Source: Pedobacter sp. (GTDB lineage Bacteria > Bacteroidota > Bacteroidia > Sphingobacteriales > Sphingobacteriaceae). Taken from it: a DNA stretch of 64,000 nt. The DNA is taken from positions 1 to 64,000 of the forward strand of contig NZ_JAVHXT010000003.1 in assembly GCF_031119335.1 (NCBI RefSeq). The letters are read 5' to 3'. This document shows, in pieces, positions 50,444 to 58,981 of this stretch. A program made the position numbers and the translations under genes. Every line of letters begins with the position of its first letter. Position 1 is the stretch's first letter. The notes beneath the pieces are model-generated. The model had not been told where the DNA came from and did no database searches. It saw nothing but the letters and a program-made list of their open reading frames with translations.

Positions 50444-51224
50444 TTTCGGCTTCCGTTACAAAAATTGAAGAGTTTTCAATTCGGGTATTCAAAAAATAGG
50501 CATAAGCTTTTCGTTGGTCTTCGGCAGTTTCAAAACTACGTTCATCTAACCATTCATCAGGTATTAAAGCTAAAATATTATCAATAAGTGAAGGCGTTAG
50601 TATGGCTTTTAACTCGGCATCAACCGTAGCTATCTCACTTGCTTGTGGCAACAACACGTGGTCTTTTACTAACACAAACGGACGCTTGGCTTGTTCTTCC
50701 CAATTTTGCCACGAGTGGTGGAAATACAAAGACGCTCCATGATCTATCAACCACAATTCTTTATGCCAGTACAACATATTTGTATTCCGTGGAGTTCTAT
50801 CCATATTCGTCAACAAGCAATCCATCCATACAATTTTAGAAGCTAAAGTAGGTTCTATTTTGGTGATGGTTGGGTCGTAAGTGATTGCTCCCGAAAGATA
50901 ATGCAATGCCAAATTCAAGCCCACACTGGCTTTCAACAAATCCTGGATTTCTTCATCTGGTTCTGTTCTACCAAAAGCTTCATCCAAATTAGCAAAAACT
51001 AACTCGGGCATTTTTAGACCTAATGCTCGGGCAATTTCTCCACCAATAATTTCAGAAATTAGTGCTTTGTGCCCCTGCCCTGCTCCTCTAAACTTAAGTA
51101 CATATAAAAAACCGTCGTCTGCTTCCGCAATGGCTGGCATTGAGCCACCTTCTCGCAACGGCGTTACGTATCGCGTAACATTTACGGTTCGTAATTCTAA
51201 TTTATTTTCTTTTGTATTCGCCAT
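50421..51224 (-). CDS. HipA-like kinase domain protein
   Basis: 267 aa. A HipA_2-type kinase: K44 in YVLKFRGAGQGHKALISEII, catalytic DCLLTNMDRTPRNTNML (D142, N147/N149) and metal-binding D161 in LWLIDHGAS. All core residues are present, so activity is plausible. It lacks the N-terminal domain of classical HipA and no HipB-type HTH gene is adjacent; the partner is DUF3037. The start is ATG 51224, 6 nt after TATCTTTG. Substrate unknown; classical HipA phosphorylates glutamyl-tRNA synthetase. Confidence 0.82.
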   Translation of the reverse strand: MANTKENKLELRTVNVTRYVTPLREGGSMPAIAEADDGFLYVLKFRGAGQGHKALISEIIGGEIARALGLKMPELVFANLDEAFGRTEPDEEIQDLLKASVGLNLALHYLSGAITYDPTITKIEPTLASKIVWMDCLLTNMDRTPRNTNMLYWHKELWLIDHGASLYFHHSWQNWEEQAKRPFVLVKDHVLLPQASEIATVDAELKAILTPSLIDNILALIPDEWLDERSFETAEDQRKAYAYFLNTRIENSSIFVTEAENARQTLI

Positions 51225-51230
51225 ACAACG

Positions 51231-51238
51231 CAAAGATA
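51231..51238 (-). promoter_or_regulatory. promoter -7 box of HipA-like/DUF3037 operon
   Basis: TATCTTTG on the minus strand, 6 nt before the ATG; a nearly leaderless mRNA. Confidence 0.55.
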
Positions 51239-51344
51239 ACTTAATTTAATAGAGACTTAATTTCTATTTGCACACAAGAATTGATATAATAAAAAACTAT
51301 TTTCACAAAAATCATTTATCTATGTGATTATAAAAACATCAATT

Positions 51345-51962
51345 ATGCTTAAACAGCCTAAACTTACTTATTGCATCCTACTTTTAGTTGCTTTTACATT
51401 ATTGGCATTATTCGTTGGCAACAATCCTATCAACAATTTTGATGTCAGCATATCTCACTTTATACAACAATTTCATCGCCCATGGCTAGATAAAACAATG
51501 GTATTTATTAGTGCTTTTGGCAATGTATCTGTAGCTTTTATTTGTATGCTTGCCACCGCCTCTGCATTTTGGATTGCCAAATATAAGCGAGAAGCTATGT
51601 TTGTGATGGCTATTTCTTTTACTGGCGTGATTACATTCTCGTTAAAACGGTTATTTAACAGACCAAGACCAACCGACGAACATGTAACGCTAATTGAAAG
51701 TTACCAAAACAATAGTTTCCCTAGCGGCCACACATTATCTTATGTAGTTTTCTTCGGGTTTCTGATTTTCTTGATGCAGCAATTAAAAGCCATTCCGATT
51801 TATTTAAGGAACACTATTACATCAATTTCGTATTTTATGTTTGTGCTTGGACCAATCTCCAGAGTTTACCTAGGAGCGCATTGGTTTACAGATATTGTGG
51901 GAGGAATTTTGATTGGATTACTTTACCTTTTAGTGTTAAACCACTACTACAAAAAGGCTTGA
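51345..51962 (+). CDS. PAP2-family membrane phosphatase
   Basis: 205 aa. Six hydrophobic segments and the three phosphatidic-acid phosphatase motifs: KRLFNRPRP, SFPSGHTLS and SRVYLGAHWFTDIVGG. Dephosphorylates lipid phosphates such as undecaprenyl pyrophosphate or phosphatidate; the substrate cannot be told. Inner membrane with the active site on the periplasmic side. The start is ATG 51345; a GTG seven codons upstream is possible. Confidence 0.92.
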   Translation: MLKQPKLTYCILLLVAFTLLALFVGNNPINNFDVSISHFIQQFHRPWLDKTMVFISAFGNVSVAFICMLATASAFWIAKYKREAMFVMAISFTGVITFSLKRLFNRPRPTDEHVTLIESYQNNSFPSGHTLSYVVFFGFLIFLMQQLKAIPIYLRNTITSISYFMFVLGPISRVYLGAHWFTDIVGGILIGLLYLLVLNHYYKKA

Positions 51963-52235
51963 AAAAGAAATGGAGATAGAACCGAAGTCCTACCCCCATC
52001 ATCTAAATTAACGCTCTCGAGGACAAATATACGGCAGTTTTTGATAATGCAAAACATTTCTTTACTTTTTTTCAAAAAAACTTATAGCATTTTGGAGTTA
52101 TGGTAGTTTTCAAATTCACACATAAAGTATATAAAACCATAAAATCATCTAAAAAAACTACAATAAACACTCTTAATAAGTAAAAAATACCTTTTTTAAA
52201 TTATAAAATACCATCATTATCTCCTGACTTTTTGA

Positions 52236-52243
52236 TAATTTTG
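52236..52243 (+). promoter_or_regulatory. promoter -7 box, leaderless, of AraC gene
   Basis: TAATTTTG, then TGAC, then the ATG: 4-nt spacing again. The rest of the gap 51963-52235 is AT-rich without recognisable features. Confidence 0.5.
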
Positions 52244-52247
52244 TGAC

Positions 52248-53138
52248 ATGAAAAGGCTCATACCTGTTTACGATATTCAAAATTTTTCGGAGTATAAGAA
52301 CGATGGAATTTTGGTGAGTAGATTTGGGTATTATTCAAAGCAACATCATCACCTACATAGTGCTCATCGCCACAGCTTTTATCACTTCGTTTTTTTCACC
52401 AAAGGAACAGGCAAACAACAGATAGATTTTAAAACATTTGATGTAAAACCAGACCTTATTTATTTTATGGTACCTGGGCAAGTGCATAGTTGGAATTTCG
52501 ACAGCGAACCTGATGGTTACTTGATTAACTTTTCTACCTCATATTTCAGTTCATTACTTTTAAAACAAGAATATCTAGACAAGTTTAGTTTCTTTAGTGG
52601 GAAACCAGAACAGCAGGTGCTTGTTTTAGACACAGATACGAGCGAGAACATCACTACAATATTTGAAGCTATCCTTAAAGAAGGAGAACAAGAAAATACG
52701 ATTAACGACGATTTAGTTAAAGTTTTATTACTACAACTTTTTATTGCTGTTGATAGATCTACAAATCACGCTGCTAACCAGGAAATCAATCCGTATAACC
52801 ACACCATTTTAAAGAACTTCCAGCATTTAATAGAAGAAAACTATACTAAATTACGCTTACCTAAGCAATATGCAGAGTTGCTTTACATTACACCAAATCA
52901 TTTAAATGCACTTTGTAATGATTTTTTAGGAACATCTGCTGGAAAATTAATTAGAGATAGGATTATTTTAGAAGCTAAGCGATTACTCATTAACCTCGAT
53001 TTAAGAGTGGTAGAAATTGCTGAAAAACTGAATTTTGAAGATCAATCTTACTTCGTGAAATTCTTTAAAAAATACGAGGGAACAACTCCCGACAGATTTA
53101 GAAAACAATACTTAACAACACCGTATGGAACCGAATAA
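52248..53138 (+). CDS. AraC-family transcriptional regulator
   Basis: 296 aa. The N-terminal cupin-like sensing domain (about 25-150: HHHLHSAHRHSFYHFVFFTKG, YFMVPGQVHSW) is followed by a C-terminal pair of helix-turn-helices (about 200-290: LYITPNHLNALCNDFLGTSA, VAEIAEKL-like VVEIAEKLNFEDQSYFVKFFKKYEGTTPDRFR). Probably activated by a small ligand bound in the His-rich cupin. Its 3' end overlaps the DUF983 gene by 14 bp. Confidence 0.93.
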   Translation: MKRLIPVYDIQNFSEYKNDGILVSRFGYYSKQHHHLHSAHRHSFYHFVFFTKGTGKQQIDFKTFDVKPDLIYFMVPGQVHSWNFDSEPDGYLINFSTSYFSSLLLKQEYLDKFSFFSGKPEQQVLVLDTDTSENITTIFEAILKEGEQENTINDDLVKVLLLQLFIAVDRSTNHAANQEINPYNHTILKNFQHLIEENYTKLRLPKQYAELLYITPNHLNALCNDFLGTSAGKLIRDRIILEAKRLLINLDLRVVEIAEKLNFEDQSYFVKFFKKYEGTTPDRFRKQYLTTPYGTE

Positions 53139-53553
53139 GGAAACACAATATTATGTATCGCAATGGAAAGGTTTTTCTAATGCGAAATGCCCAAGATGTA
53201 GGGTTGGAAATGCTTTTATAGGAAATACCTATAGCTTTAAAATGCAGAAAATGAACGAATTTTGCCCGCATTGCGGGTTAAAATTTGAACGTGAACCAGG
53301 ATATTTCTACGTTGCAATGTTTGTGAGCTACGCCATGAACGTTGCCGAAATGGTTACTGCCGGAGTGGCGGCCTACGTTTTTGGCTTAACTTTAGATTAC
53401 GAAAACCTTTACGCTTTTATTGGTGTACTGTTTTTAACTACGCTGATATTTGCGCCATTTAACTATAGATACTCAAGAATGGTATTGCTGTATTGGTTGT
53501 CTCCAAACTTAAATTACGAGCCTTCACGAAGTGCGCCAAAAAAAGATCAATAA
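53125..53553 (+). CDS. DUF983 membrane protein
   Basis: 142 aa. An N-terminal zinc-ribbon-like pair, CPRCRVGNAF and FCPHCGLKFE, then EPGYFYVAMFVSYAMN and two to three membrane helices. Function unknown; the family sits near cytochrome-oxidase genes in proteobacteria but not here. Translationally coupled to the AraC-type gene. Terminated by a perfect stem. Confidence 0.88.
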   Translation: MEPNKETQYYVSQWKGFSNAKCPRCRVGNAFIGNTYSFKMQKMNEFCPHCGLKFEREPGYFYVAMFVSYAMNVAEMVTAGVAAYVFGLTLDYENLYAFIGVLFLTTLIFAPFNYRYSRMVLLYWLSPNLNYEPSRSAPKKDQ

Positions 53554-53554
53554 T

Positions 53555-53583
53555 AAAAAGGAGCTTAATTTAAGCTCCTTTTA
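53555..53583. terminator. intrinsic terminator after DUF983
   Basis: AAAGGAGCTTAATTTAAGCT plus CCTTT, a perfect palindrome with A/T tracts, between convergent genes. Confidence 0.9.
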
Positions 53584-53594
53584 TCTATTTGCCA

Positions 53595-53813
53595 TTAAAA
53601 AATAGCGTATCTGTAACTTTTCATTTCATCCCACTTTTGCTCTGAAAGCTTCGCATTTGAAATTCCATTCTTTTCATCCTGTTTTTGCTTTTCTGCCTTT
53701 TCTTTACGCTGATTAGCGTAGCTCTGCGCTACATCAGTTGTGTAAGTTCTCGATGCATTGCTTGAACGATTGCTATCGTTAGCAGCTTCGTGTAAAGTAA
53801 ATTTGTCGCTCAT
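53595..53813 (-). CDS. small charged protein, unknown
   Basis: 72 aa from MSDKFTLHEAANDSNRSSNA; soluble, hydrophilic, with a Lys/Glu/Gln-rich centre (QRKEKAEKQKQDEKNG) that could form a helix. No known domain recognised. A longer reading adds 12 residues without support. It has a good position relative to the shared terminator, which favours a real gene. Confidence 0.55.
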   Translation of the reverse strand: MSDKFTLHEAANDSNRSSNASRTYTTDVAQSYANQRKEKAEKQKQDEKNGISNAKLSEQKWDEMKSYRYAIF

Positions 53814-53989
53814 TTCAGTAAAATTTAGTGGATTATATCGAGTAAACACCTCATTATCGAAATTGTTTGCTTTCCTCTAAATTAAAAGGTAGAGTTGAAG
53901 TAAATATTACTAAAAGATTAAATTATAGTTCGTTAAATCAGATTATAATTCTTAGAAGTATATCTGTTTAGCTACACTGTTATGCATCT

Positions 53990-54046
53990 CGTCATGCTGA
54001 ATTTATTTTACTTTGTAGCTTTCCGCTTCGCTACAGGTCAGCATCA
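53990..54046. repeat. CGTCATGCTGA repeat with nested hairpin
   Basis: CGTCATGCTGAATTTATTT ... TCAGCATCAGTTTGACATG with a small GTAGC...GCTAC hairpin inside; related arms at 54189-54209 and 54228-54254. Together with 54091-54122 these fill the gap 53814-54290. Confidence 0.6.
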
Positions 54047-54090
54047 GTTTGACATGAAACTTCGCCCAGTGCAACATGCGACGTACTAAT

Positions 54091-54122
54091 AAAAAAGGTT
54101 GTCGACAAACACCAACAACCTT
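54091..54122 (-). terminator. terminator of the sulfur-assimilation operon
   Basis: On the minus strand AAGGTTGT ... ACAACCTT followed by TTTT; 170 bp past the cysN stop, with repeats in between. Confidence 0.7.
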
Positions 54123-54188
54123 CTGACCTATTTCAAGTATTATTTATCATCAATATTAAATTATGTTTAAAAACACCATTAAAAGCTG

Positions 54189-54209
54189 ATGCTGAAATAG
54201 ATTCAGCAT
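54189..54209. repeat. ATGCTGA hairpin repeat
   Basis: ATGCTGAAATAGATTCAGCA plus T; same family as 53990. Confidence 0.6.
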
Positions 54210-54290
54210 GACGGAGCACTCGTACATCGTCATCTTGAATTTATTTCAGGGTCAGTTAGAATAGGTTCACACCAATAACTCAAATTAATC

Positions 54291-55541
54291 TTAATCCGCC
54301 AAAGCCCTAAACATAGTAGCACCAACAGTTAAATTTGTTCTACTGTCTATCAATATTGCTGAACCATTTGCTTTACTATCTTGGTAAAAATCGAAAGGTA
54401 AATTATCTGCAGTTTTAAGCACTACCCTACCAATATCATTCAGTTTAAATTCATCAGCAGCGTGTTTTTCTAAAGTGTTGATATCAACCTTATAAACCAC
54501 ATCAGCTATTTTGCATTTAGTTACCTTACTATTATGTTGTAGCAAATAAGTAATCGAAGTATCCATAGCTTTGGTGTCCATCCAACATAAATCTGCTTCT
54601 ACCAATTTGCTTTCTTGTGGCAAAGCGGATGAATTTACAATCGTATCACCACGGCTAATATCTACGTTATCTGCCAAATGAATAGTCACCGACTGACCAG
54701 AAGAAGCTTCTTCCAATGTTTTATCAAAAAACTCAATTTTACTAATAGTAGAACTCGCTCCCGATGGCAAAACGGTAATTTTATCGTTCACTTTAAAAGT
54801 ACCACTTACTACCCTACCAGCATAGCCCCTATAATCATGCAGTTCGTCTGTTTGCGGCCTAATTACCCACTGCACTGGCATTCTCGCTTTATCCGATTGT
54901 TCTTGCACATCGGTATCTACTTGTTCTAAGAAATGCAACAAGCTTTCGCCGCTATACCAAGTCATACGCTCAGACACATGCACAATATTATCTCCTTTTA
55001 GCGCACTTACTGGTATATAAGTCACATGTTGGAGCTTTAACTCCTCAGCCAGCGCTTTATATTTTTGGGTGATGGCATCAAAAACAGTTTCGCTGTAGTC
55101 AACCATATCCATTTTATTAATGGCCACCACTACATGTTTAATCCCCAACAAGGAAACTAAATAAGAGTGACGAATGGTTTGTTCTACCACACCGTTTCTG
55201 GCATCAACCAATATGATAGCCAAATTTGCTGTAGAAGCACCAGTAACCATATTTCTGGTATATTGGATGTGCCCCGGAGTATCTGCGATAATGAATTTAC
55301 GTTTATCCGTTTGGAAATATTTGTAAGCCACATCAATGGTAATTCCCTGCTCACGTTCAGCTCTCAAACCATCCGTTAAAATGGCTAAATCTACCGTTCC
55401 ATCATCGTTTTTTCTATTCGCATTTTGGATTGCTTCCAACTGATCTGCCAAAATAGAATCTGTATCATATAATAAACGACCAATCAAAGTGCTCTTGCCA
55501 TCGTCTACACTGCCCGCCGTAAAAAATTTAAGTATGTTCAT
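54291..55541 (-). CDS. cysN: sulfate adenylyltransferase subunit 1
   Basis: 416 aa GTPase subunit of ATP sulfurylase. G motifs: GSVDDGKST (10-18), DTPGH (87-91) and NKMD (142-145); then EF-Tu-like beta-barrel domains. GTP hydrolysis drives APS formation by CysD. There is no fused APS kinase (CysC) domain, in keeping with an APS-type CysH in this operon. Last gene of the operon, 77 bp after cysD, with a tandem GTATTGA repeat in that gap. Confidence 0.96.
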   Translation of the reverse strand: MNILKFFTAGSVDDGKSTLIGRLLYDTDSILADQLEAIQNANRKNDDGTVDLAILTDGLRAEREQGITIDVAYKYFQTDKRKFIIADTPGHIQYTRNMVTGASTANLAIILVDARNGVVEQTIRHSYLVSLLGIKHVVVAINKMDMVDYSETVFDAITQKYKALAEELKLQHVTYIPVSALKGDNIVHVSERMTWYSGESLLHFLEQVDTDVQEQSDKARMPVQWVIRPQTDELHDYRGYAGRVVSGTFKVNDKITVLPSGASSTISKIEFFDKTLEEASSGQSVTIHLADNVDISRGDTIVNSSALPQESKLVEADLCWMDTKAMDTSITYLLQHNSKVTKCKIADVVYKVDINTLEKHAADEFKLNDIGRVVLKTADNLPFDFYQDSKANGSAILIDSRTNLTVGATMFRALAD

Positions 55542-55548
55542 GTTTGTA

Positions 55549-55579
55549 GTATTGAGTATTGAGTATTGAGTATTGAGTA
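55549..55579. repeat. GTATTGA tandem repeat
   Basis: Four units of the 7-mer GTATTGA and a partial fifth in the cysD-cysN gap. Slippage would change the intergenic length but no reading frame. Confidence 0.85.
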
Positions 55580-55618
55580 CTGCCTAATCGCTATACGCAA
55601 TACGCTTTACGCACTACG

Positions 55619-56524
55619 TTAGAAATATCCCCCCTTTTTCCTGTCTTCCATTGCTGCTTCCGAAACTTTATCGTCCATACGTGCACCACGTTCCGAAATT
55701 TTTGACTGGCTGATTTCCGAAATAATATCATCAATCAAGAAGGCATCTGATGCTATAGCTGCCGTACAAGAAATATCACCCACCGTACGGAAACGCACTT
55801 TTTTACGTTCAACTACATCTTCCTCATCCATATTCACATAAGGAGAAGCCGCCATTAACTGACCGTTGCGGGTGATTACATCACGGTCGTGAGCAAAATA
55901 AATACTCGGCAATTCAATATTTTCTCTGCGGATATAATTCCAAACATCTAGCTCTGTCCAATTACTGATTGGGAAAACTCGCACATTTTCACCTTTGTGG
56001 ATTTTACCGTTATAAATATTCCACAATTCTGGTCGCTGACGTTTTGGGTCCCATTGACCAAACTCATCTCTTACCGAAAAGATACGTTCTTTAGCCCTAG
56101 CTTTTTCCTCGTCTCTACGAGCGCCACCAATACAAGCATCAAACTGATGTTTCTCTATAGTTTCCAACAGCGTAACTGTCTGTAGCGCATTTCTACTAGC
56201 ATTTTTACCTTTTTGCTCTACCGCTTTTCCTTCATCAATAGATTGCTGTACCGACCCCACAATCAAACGTTCGCCCAAACGAGCCACCATCCTATCGCGG
56301 TAATCTATCGTTTCTTCAAAATTGTGACCGGTATCAATATGCACCAATGGAAATGGAAATTTACCTGGTCTAAAAGCTTTCTCTGCCAAACGTACTAAAG
56401 TAATGGAATCCTTACCTCCCGAGAATAGCAAAGCAGGTTTTTCGAACTGCCCCGCCACTTCCCTTAAGATATGGATTGCCTCCGCCTCAAGCTCGTCTAA
56501 ATAATCAAAATTATATTTACTCAT
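55619..56524 (-). CDS. cysD: sulfate adenylyltransferase subunit 2
   Basis: 301 aa. N-type ATP pyrophosphatase: PP-loop SGGKDS (35-40) in ALLFSGGKDSITLVRLAEK; GGARRDEEKARAKERIFSVRDEFGQWDPK and DVWNYIRRENIELPSIYF are family signatures. Makes adenylyl sulfate (APS) from sulfate and ATP, with CysN as partner. Separated from cysH by a 238-bp gap holding element D and another repeat, but still in operon order. Confidence 0.97.
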   Translation of the reverse strand: MSKYNFDYLDELEAEAIHILREVAGQFEKPALLFSGGKDSITLVRLAEKAFRPGKFPFPLVHIDTGHNFEETIDYRDRMVARLGERLIVGSVQQSIDEGKAVEQKGKNASRNALQTVTLLETIEKHQFDACIGGARRDEEKARAKERIFSVRDEFGQWDPKRQRPELWNIYNGKIHKGENVRVFPISNWTELDVWNYIRRENIELPSIYFAHDRDVITRNGQLMAASPYVNMDEEDVVERKKVRFRTVGDISCTAAIASDAFLIDDIISEISQSKISERGARMDDKVSEAAMEDRKKGGYF

Positions 56525-56551
56525 TTTTTGGTTGTGTCTTTTTTATAATTT

Positions 56552-56640
56552 GAAAAGCAAGGTTCATTGCTCTTCAGTTTCATTAGTCCCGCTATTCGTT
56601 TCTCCCGATGAAAAATCGGGATTCATTTCAATCGGGTTTA
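56552..56640. repeat. modular palindromic element D (minimal form)
   Basis: Left end GAAAAGCAA ... TAGTCCCGCTATTCG, right end CAATCGGGTTTA. The interior is only the hairpin TCCCGATGAAAAATCGGGA. Lies within the cysH-cysD gap. Confidence 0.8.
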
Positions 56641-56655
56641 GTTTTTGTGGGTTTG

Positions 56656-56703
56656 CAACCCCTCTCTGCCTGTCGGCATCTCTCCCCTAAAAGGGAGAGA
56701 AAA
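56656..56703. repeat. CTCTCTGCC-family palindromic element (copy 2)
   Basis: ACCCCTCTCTGCCTGTCGGC ... TCTCTCCC-CTAAAA-GGGAGAGA. Shares its outer ends with 18352-18443 but lacks the ATTGAT-ended insert. Confidence 0.6.
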
Positions 56704-56762
56704 GTGCTTGGGAAGGGAAGCAAAACTTTACAACTTTAGAACCTCCGACTAACCCCTATGCA

Positions 56763-57455
56763 CTAACTGGTATGTAACCCACACTCCTTTTTACTCTGGT
56801 CTTCCCACCACCAGCGACCTGCTCTAAAATCTTCACCTTCTCTTACGGCTCTGGTACAAGGTGAGCAACCAATGCTCGGGAAGCCTTTATCGTGCAAAGT
56901 GTTGTACACGATGTTATTGTCCTTTGCGTATTGTTTTACGTCATCCAATGTCCAATCAAAAATTGGATGGAATTTAAATAACTGGTTTCCTTCATCCCAT
57001 TCTACATCTTCCATACCTTCTCTATTTGCACTTTGGTCAGCTCTAATGCCTGTAATCCAAATCTCGTTACCCGCCAAAGCTCTTTTTAAAGGCTCAATCT
57101 TTCTAATGTAACAGCACTCTTTTCTATTCTCTACACTTTCGTAAAAACTACTAGGTCCTTTTGCTGCCACCATATCCTGTAACAAATCGCCCTGCGGAAA
57201 ATAAGCGTGAATAGGTTTTTGGTAAATTTCCAAAGTTCTATTCCAAACGTAATAAGTTTCTGGAAATAACCTACCCGTTTCTAAAGTAAACACCTTAATT
57301 GGAATGTTGTTAGCAAAAATCAAATGTGTTACCACTTGGTCTTCCCATCCAAAACTGGTAGAGAAAACAATTTTATCTTCATGTTTTTCAGCTAGATATT
57401 TCAGTTTAGCAACTACATCCAGCCCTTCTAATTCTTGTTTTATAGTTGCAATCAT
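56763..57455 (-). CDS. cysH: assimilatory APS reductase
   Basis: 230 aa. Cys pairs C114/C115 (RKECCYIRK) and C197/C200 (IGCSPCTRA) mark the 4Fe-4S-containing APS-reducing group rather than the PAPS-specific type. Catalytic C225 is in KKECGLH. PP-loop-derived STSFGWEDQVV at the N-terminus. Reduces APS to sulfite with thioredoxin. Its start overlaps the stop of the upstream fusion gene by 4 bp (ATGA), so translation is coupled. Confidence 0.95.
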   Translation of the reverse strand: MIATIKQELEGLDVVAKLKYLAEKHEDKIVFSTSFGWEDQVVTHLIFANNIPIKVFTLETGRLFPETYYVWNRTLEIYQKPIHAYFPQGDLLQDMVAAKGPSSFYESVENRKECCYIRKIEPLKRALAGNEIWITGIRADQSANREGMEDVEWDEGNQLFKFHPIFDWTLDDVKQYAKDNNIVYNTLHDKGFPSIGCSPCTRAVREGEDFRAGRWWWEDQSKKECGLHTS

Positions 57456-58981
57456 AATTTACTCAATAGGATATAAATGGTTCTTAAACTCACAATAATT
57501 ACGATGATACCTACCATAATCATAATGGTTTTTGCATTCAATCGTTTAGTTAGCAATGCACCAAATGGTGCCGCAATACATCCACCTAAAATTAAACCTA
57601 CAATAATTTGCCAATGCGTTAAACCTATCATCATGATAAAGGTTAGCGAACTCGACAAAGTCACAAAAAACTCGGTTAAGTTTACCGAACCAATGGTATA
57701 ACGTGGGTTTCCACCCCGTGAAATTAAAGTAGAAGTTACAATTGGTCCCCAACCGCCACCACCTATAGAGTCTAGGAAGGCGCCAATAAACGCCAACGGA
57801 CCAATTCTTTTCAAAGGTTTTGTTTTTTTAGGCTTAGACAATGCTTTCAGTAAAATCTTCACACCTAAAAATAAGGTATAAGCAGAAACAACCGGCTTAA
57901 TGATGTGTCCGTAATTTTCTAAGGATGATAAAATATATGCTCCGGCAATGGCACCAATAATTCCTGGCAACAACAACTTTTTAAACAACTTTGTGCGAAC
58001 GTTACCAAAACGTAAGTGCATTAATCCAGAAACGCCGCTGGTAAAAATCTCCGAAGCATGTACACTGGCACTTGCCGCAGCGGGCGTGACACCAAACGAT
58101 AACAAAAATGTTGTAGCACTTACACCGTAAGCCATCCCTAAAGCACCGTCAACTAGCTGTGCTAAAAGTCCACCTAGAATAAAATAAAGGATAGTGCTAT
58201 CTACTTCGTTAGCCAACCCTACGGCTACATCGCCCAATTGCGCAAATGGAATAAAAGACAAGAAAATATGTCCAACCACCATGGTTGCCAATACCGAAAG
58301 CACCCAAATAACGATTTTTTTGGTATTAAACTTATTTTCCTTTTCTAAAAAAGTGGCAGTAATACCATTGAGCACTTTTACTTTATGCTTGATATCGCCA
58401 TTAAGATTATTTCTAATTTGATTTAACTGACCAATAGAGTGGTCAATTTCTTGCGGAATTGCGTTATCTAAAACCTCTTTCAGCCTTTTCGCCATGGTTG
58501 GCGATTTGCCATTCGTTGAAATCGCAATCTTTAAATCGCCTTTTTGTACAATAGAACCTAAATAAAAATCACAAAGTTCTGGCTTATCGGCTACGTTAAT
58601 TAACAAACCCTGCTCATGAGCTAGTTTTCTTAATTCCGTATTGAAGTCGTTGTCGTTAGTTGCGGCAAAAACAATATCTACATCTTCCAAATCATCAGCA
58701 GAAAAAGCTTTTTGTTTAATAACAACGTTAGCATTACCAGCTGCAATATCGGTAATAGCAACATTTACTTCTTTAGCAACCACAGTAACTTGCGCCGCTG
58801 TGCTATTGTTAACGATAGCATTCAATTTCTCCAAACCAACCTCGCCAGCGCCAACCAATAAAGTACGCAGCTCGTTCAGCTTAATAAAAGCTGGAAAAAG
58901 CTGGTTGCCTTTTACGTTCTCATCGCTCTCAACGCCTGTTGGCAAAACCTCTGCTGTATTTTGATTAGGAGATGGCTGCAT
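57452..58981 (-). CDS. CysG-N (siroheme synthase) fused to TSUP permease
   Basis: 509 aa. Residues about 28-212 are the precorrin-2 dehydrogenase/sirohydrochlorin ferrochelatase domain of CysG: LFPAFIKLNELRTLLVGAGEVG (Rossmann loop 43-48), VADKPELCDFYLGSIVQKGD and STNGKSPTMAKRLKE. From about 221 to the end is a TauE/SafE (TSUP) permease with about eight helices (GGLLAQLVDGALGMAYGVSA, DSIGGGGWGPIVTSTL). The methyltransferase half of CysG is encoded separately by the adjacent cobA. The permease is the only transporter in the operon, so it may import sulfate or export sulfite; direction is inference. Confidence 0.9.
   Translation of the reverse strand: MQPSPNQNTAEVLPTGVESDENVKGNQLFPAFIKLNELRTLLVGAGEVGLEKLNAIVNNSTAAQVTVVAKEVNVAITDIAAGNANVVIKQKAFSADDLEDVDIVFAATNDNDFNTELRKLAHEQGLLINVADKPELCDFYLGSIVQKGDLKIAISTNGKSPTMAKRLKEVLDNAIPQEIDHSIGQLNQIRNNLNGDIKHKVKVLNGITATFLEKENKFNTKKIVIWVLSVLATMVVGHIFLSFIPFAQLGDVAVGLANEVDSTILYFILGGLLAQLVDGALGMAYGVSATTFLLSFGVTPAAASASVHASEIFTSGVSGLMHLRFGNVRTKLFKKLLLPGIIGAIAGAYILSSLENYGHIIKPVVSAYTLFLGVKILLKALSKPKKTKPLKRIGPLAFIGAFLDSIGGGGWGPIVTSTLISRGGNPRYTIGSVNLTEFFVTLSSSLTFIMMIGLTHWQIIVGLILGGCIAAPFGALLTKRLNAKTIMIMVGIIVIIVSLRTIYILLSKL

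Noticed and set aside
50055-50468. Plus-strand open frame opposite DUF3037
   Set aside because: DUF3037 on the minus strand has clear family motifs and coupling to the kinase; the plus frame is its shadow.
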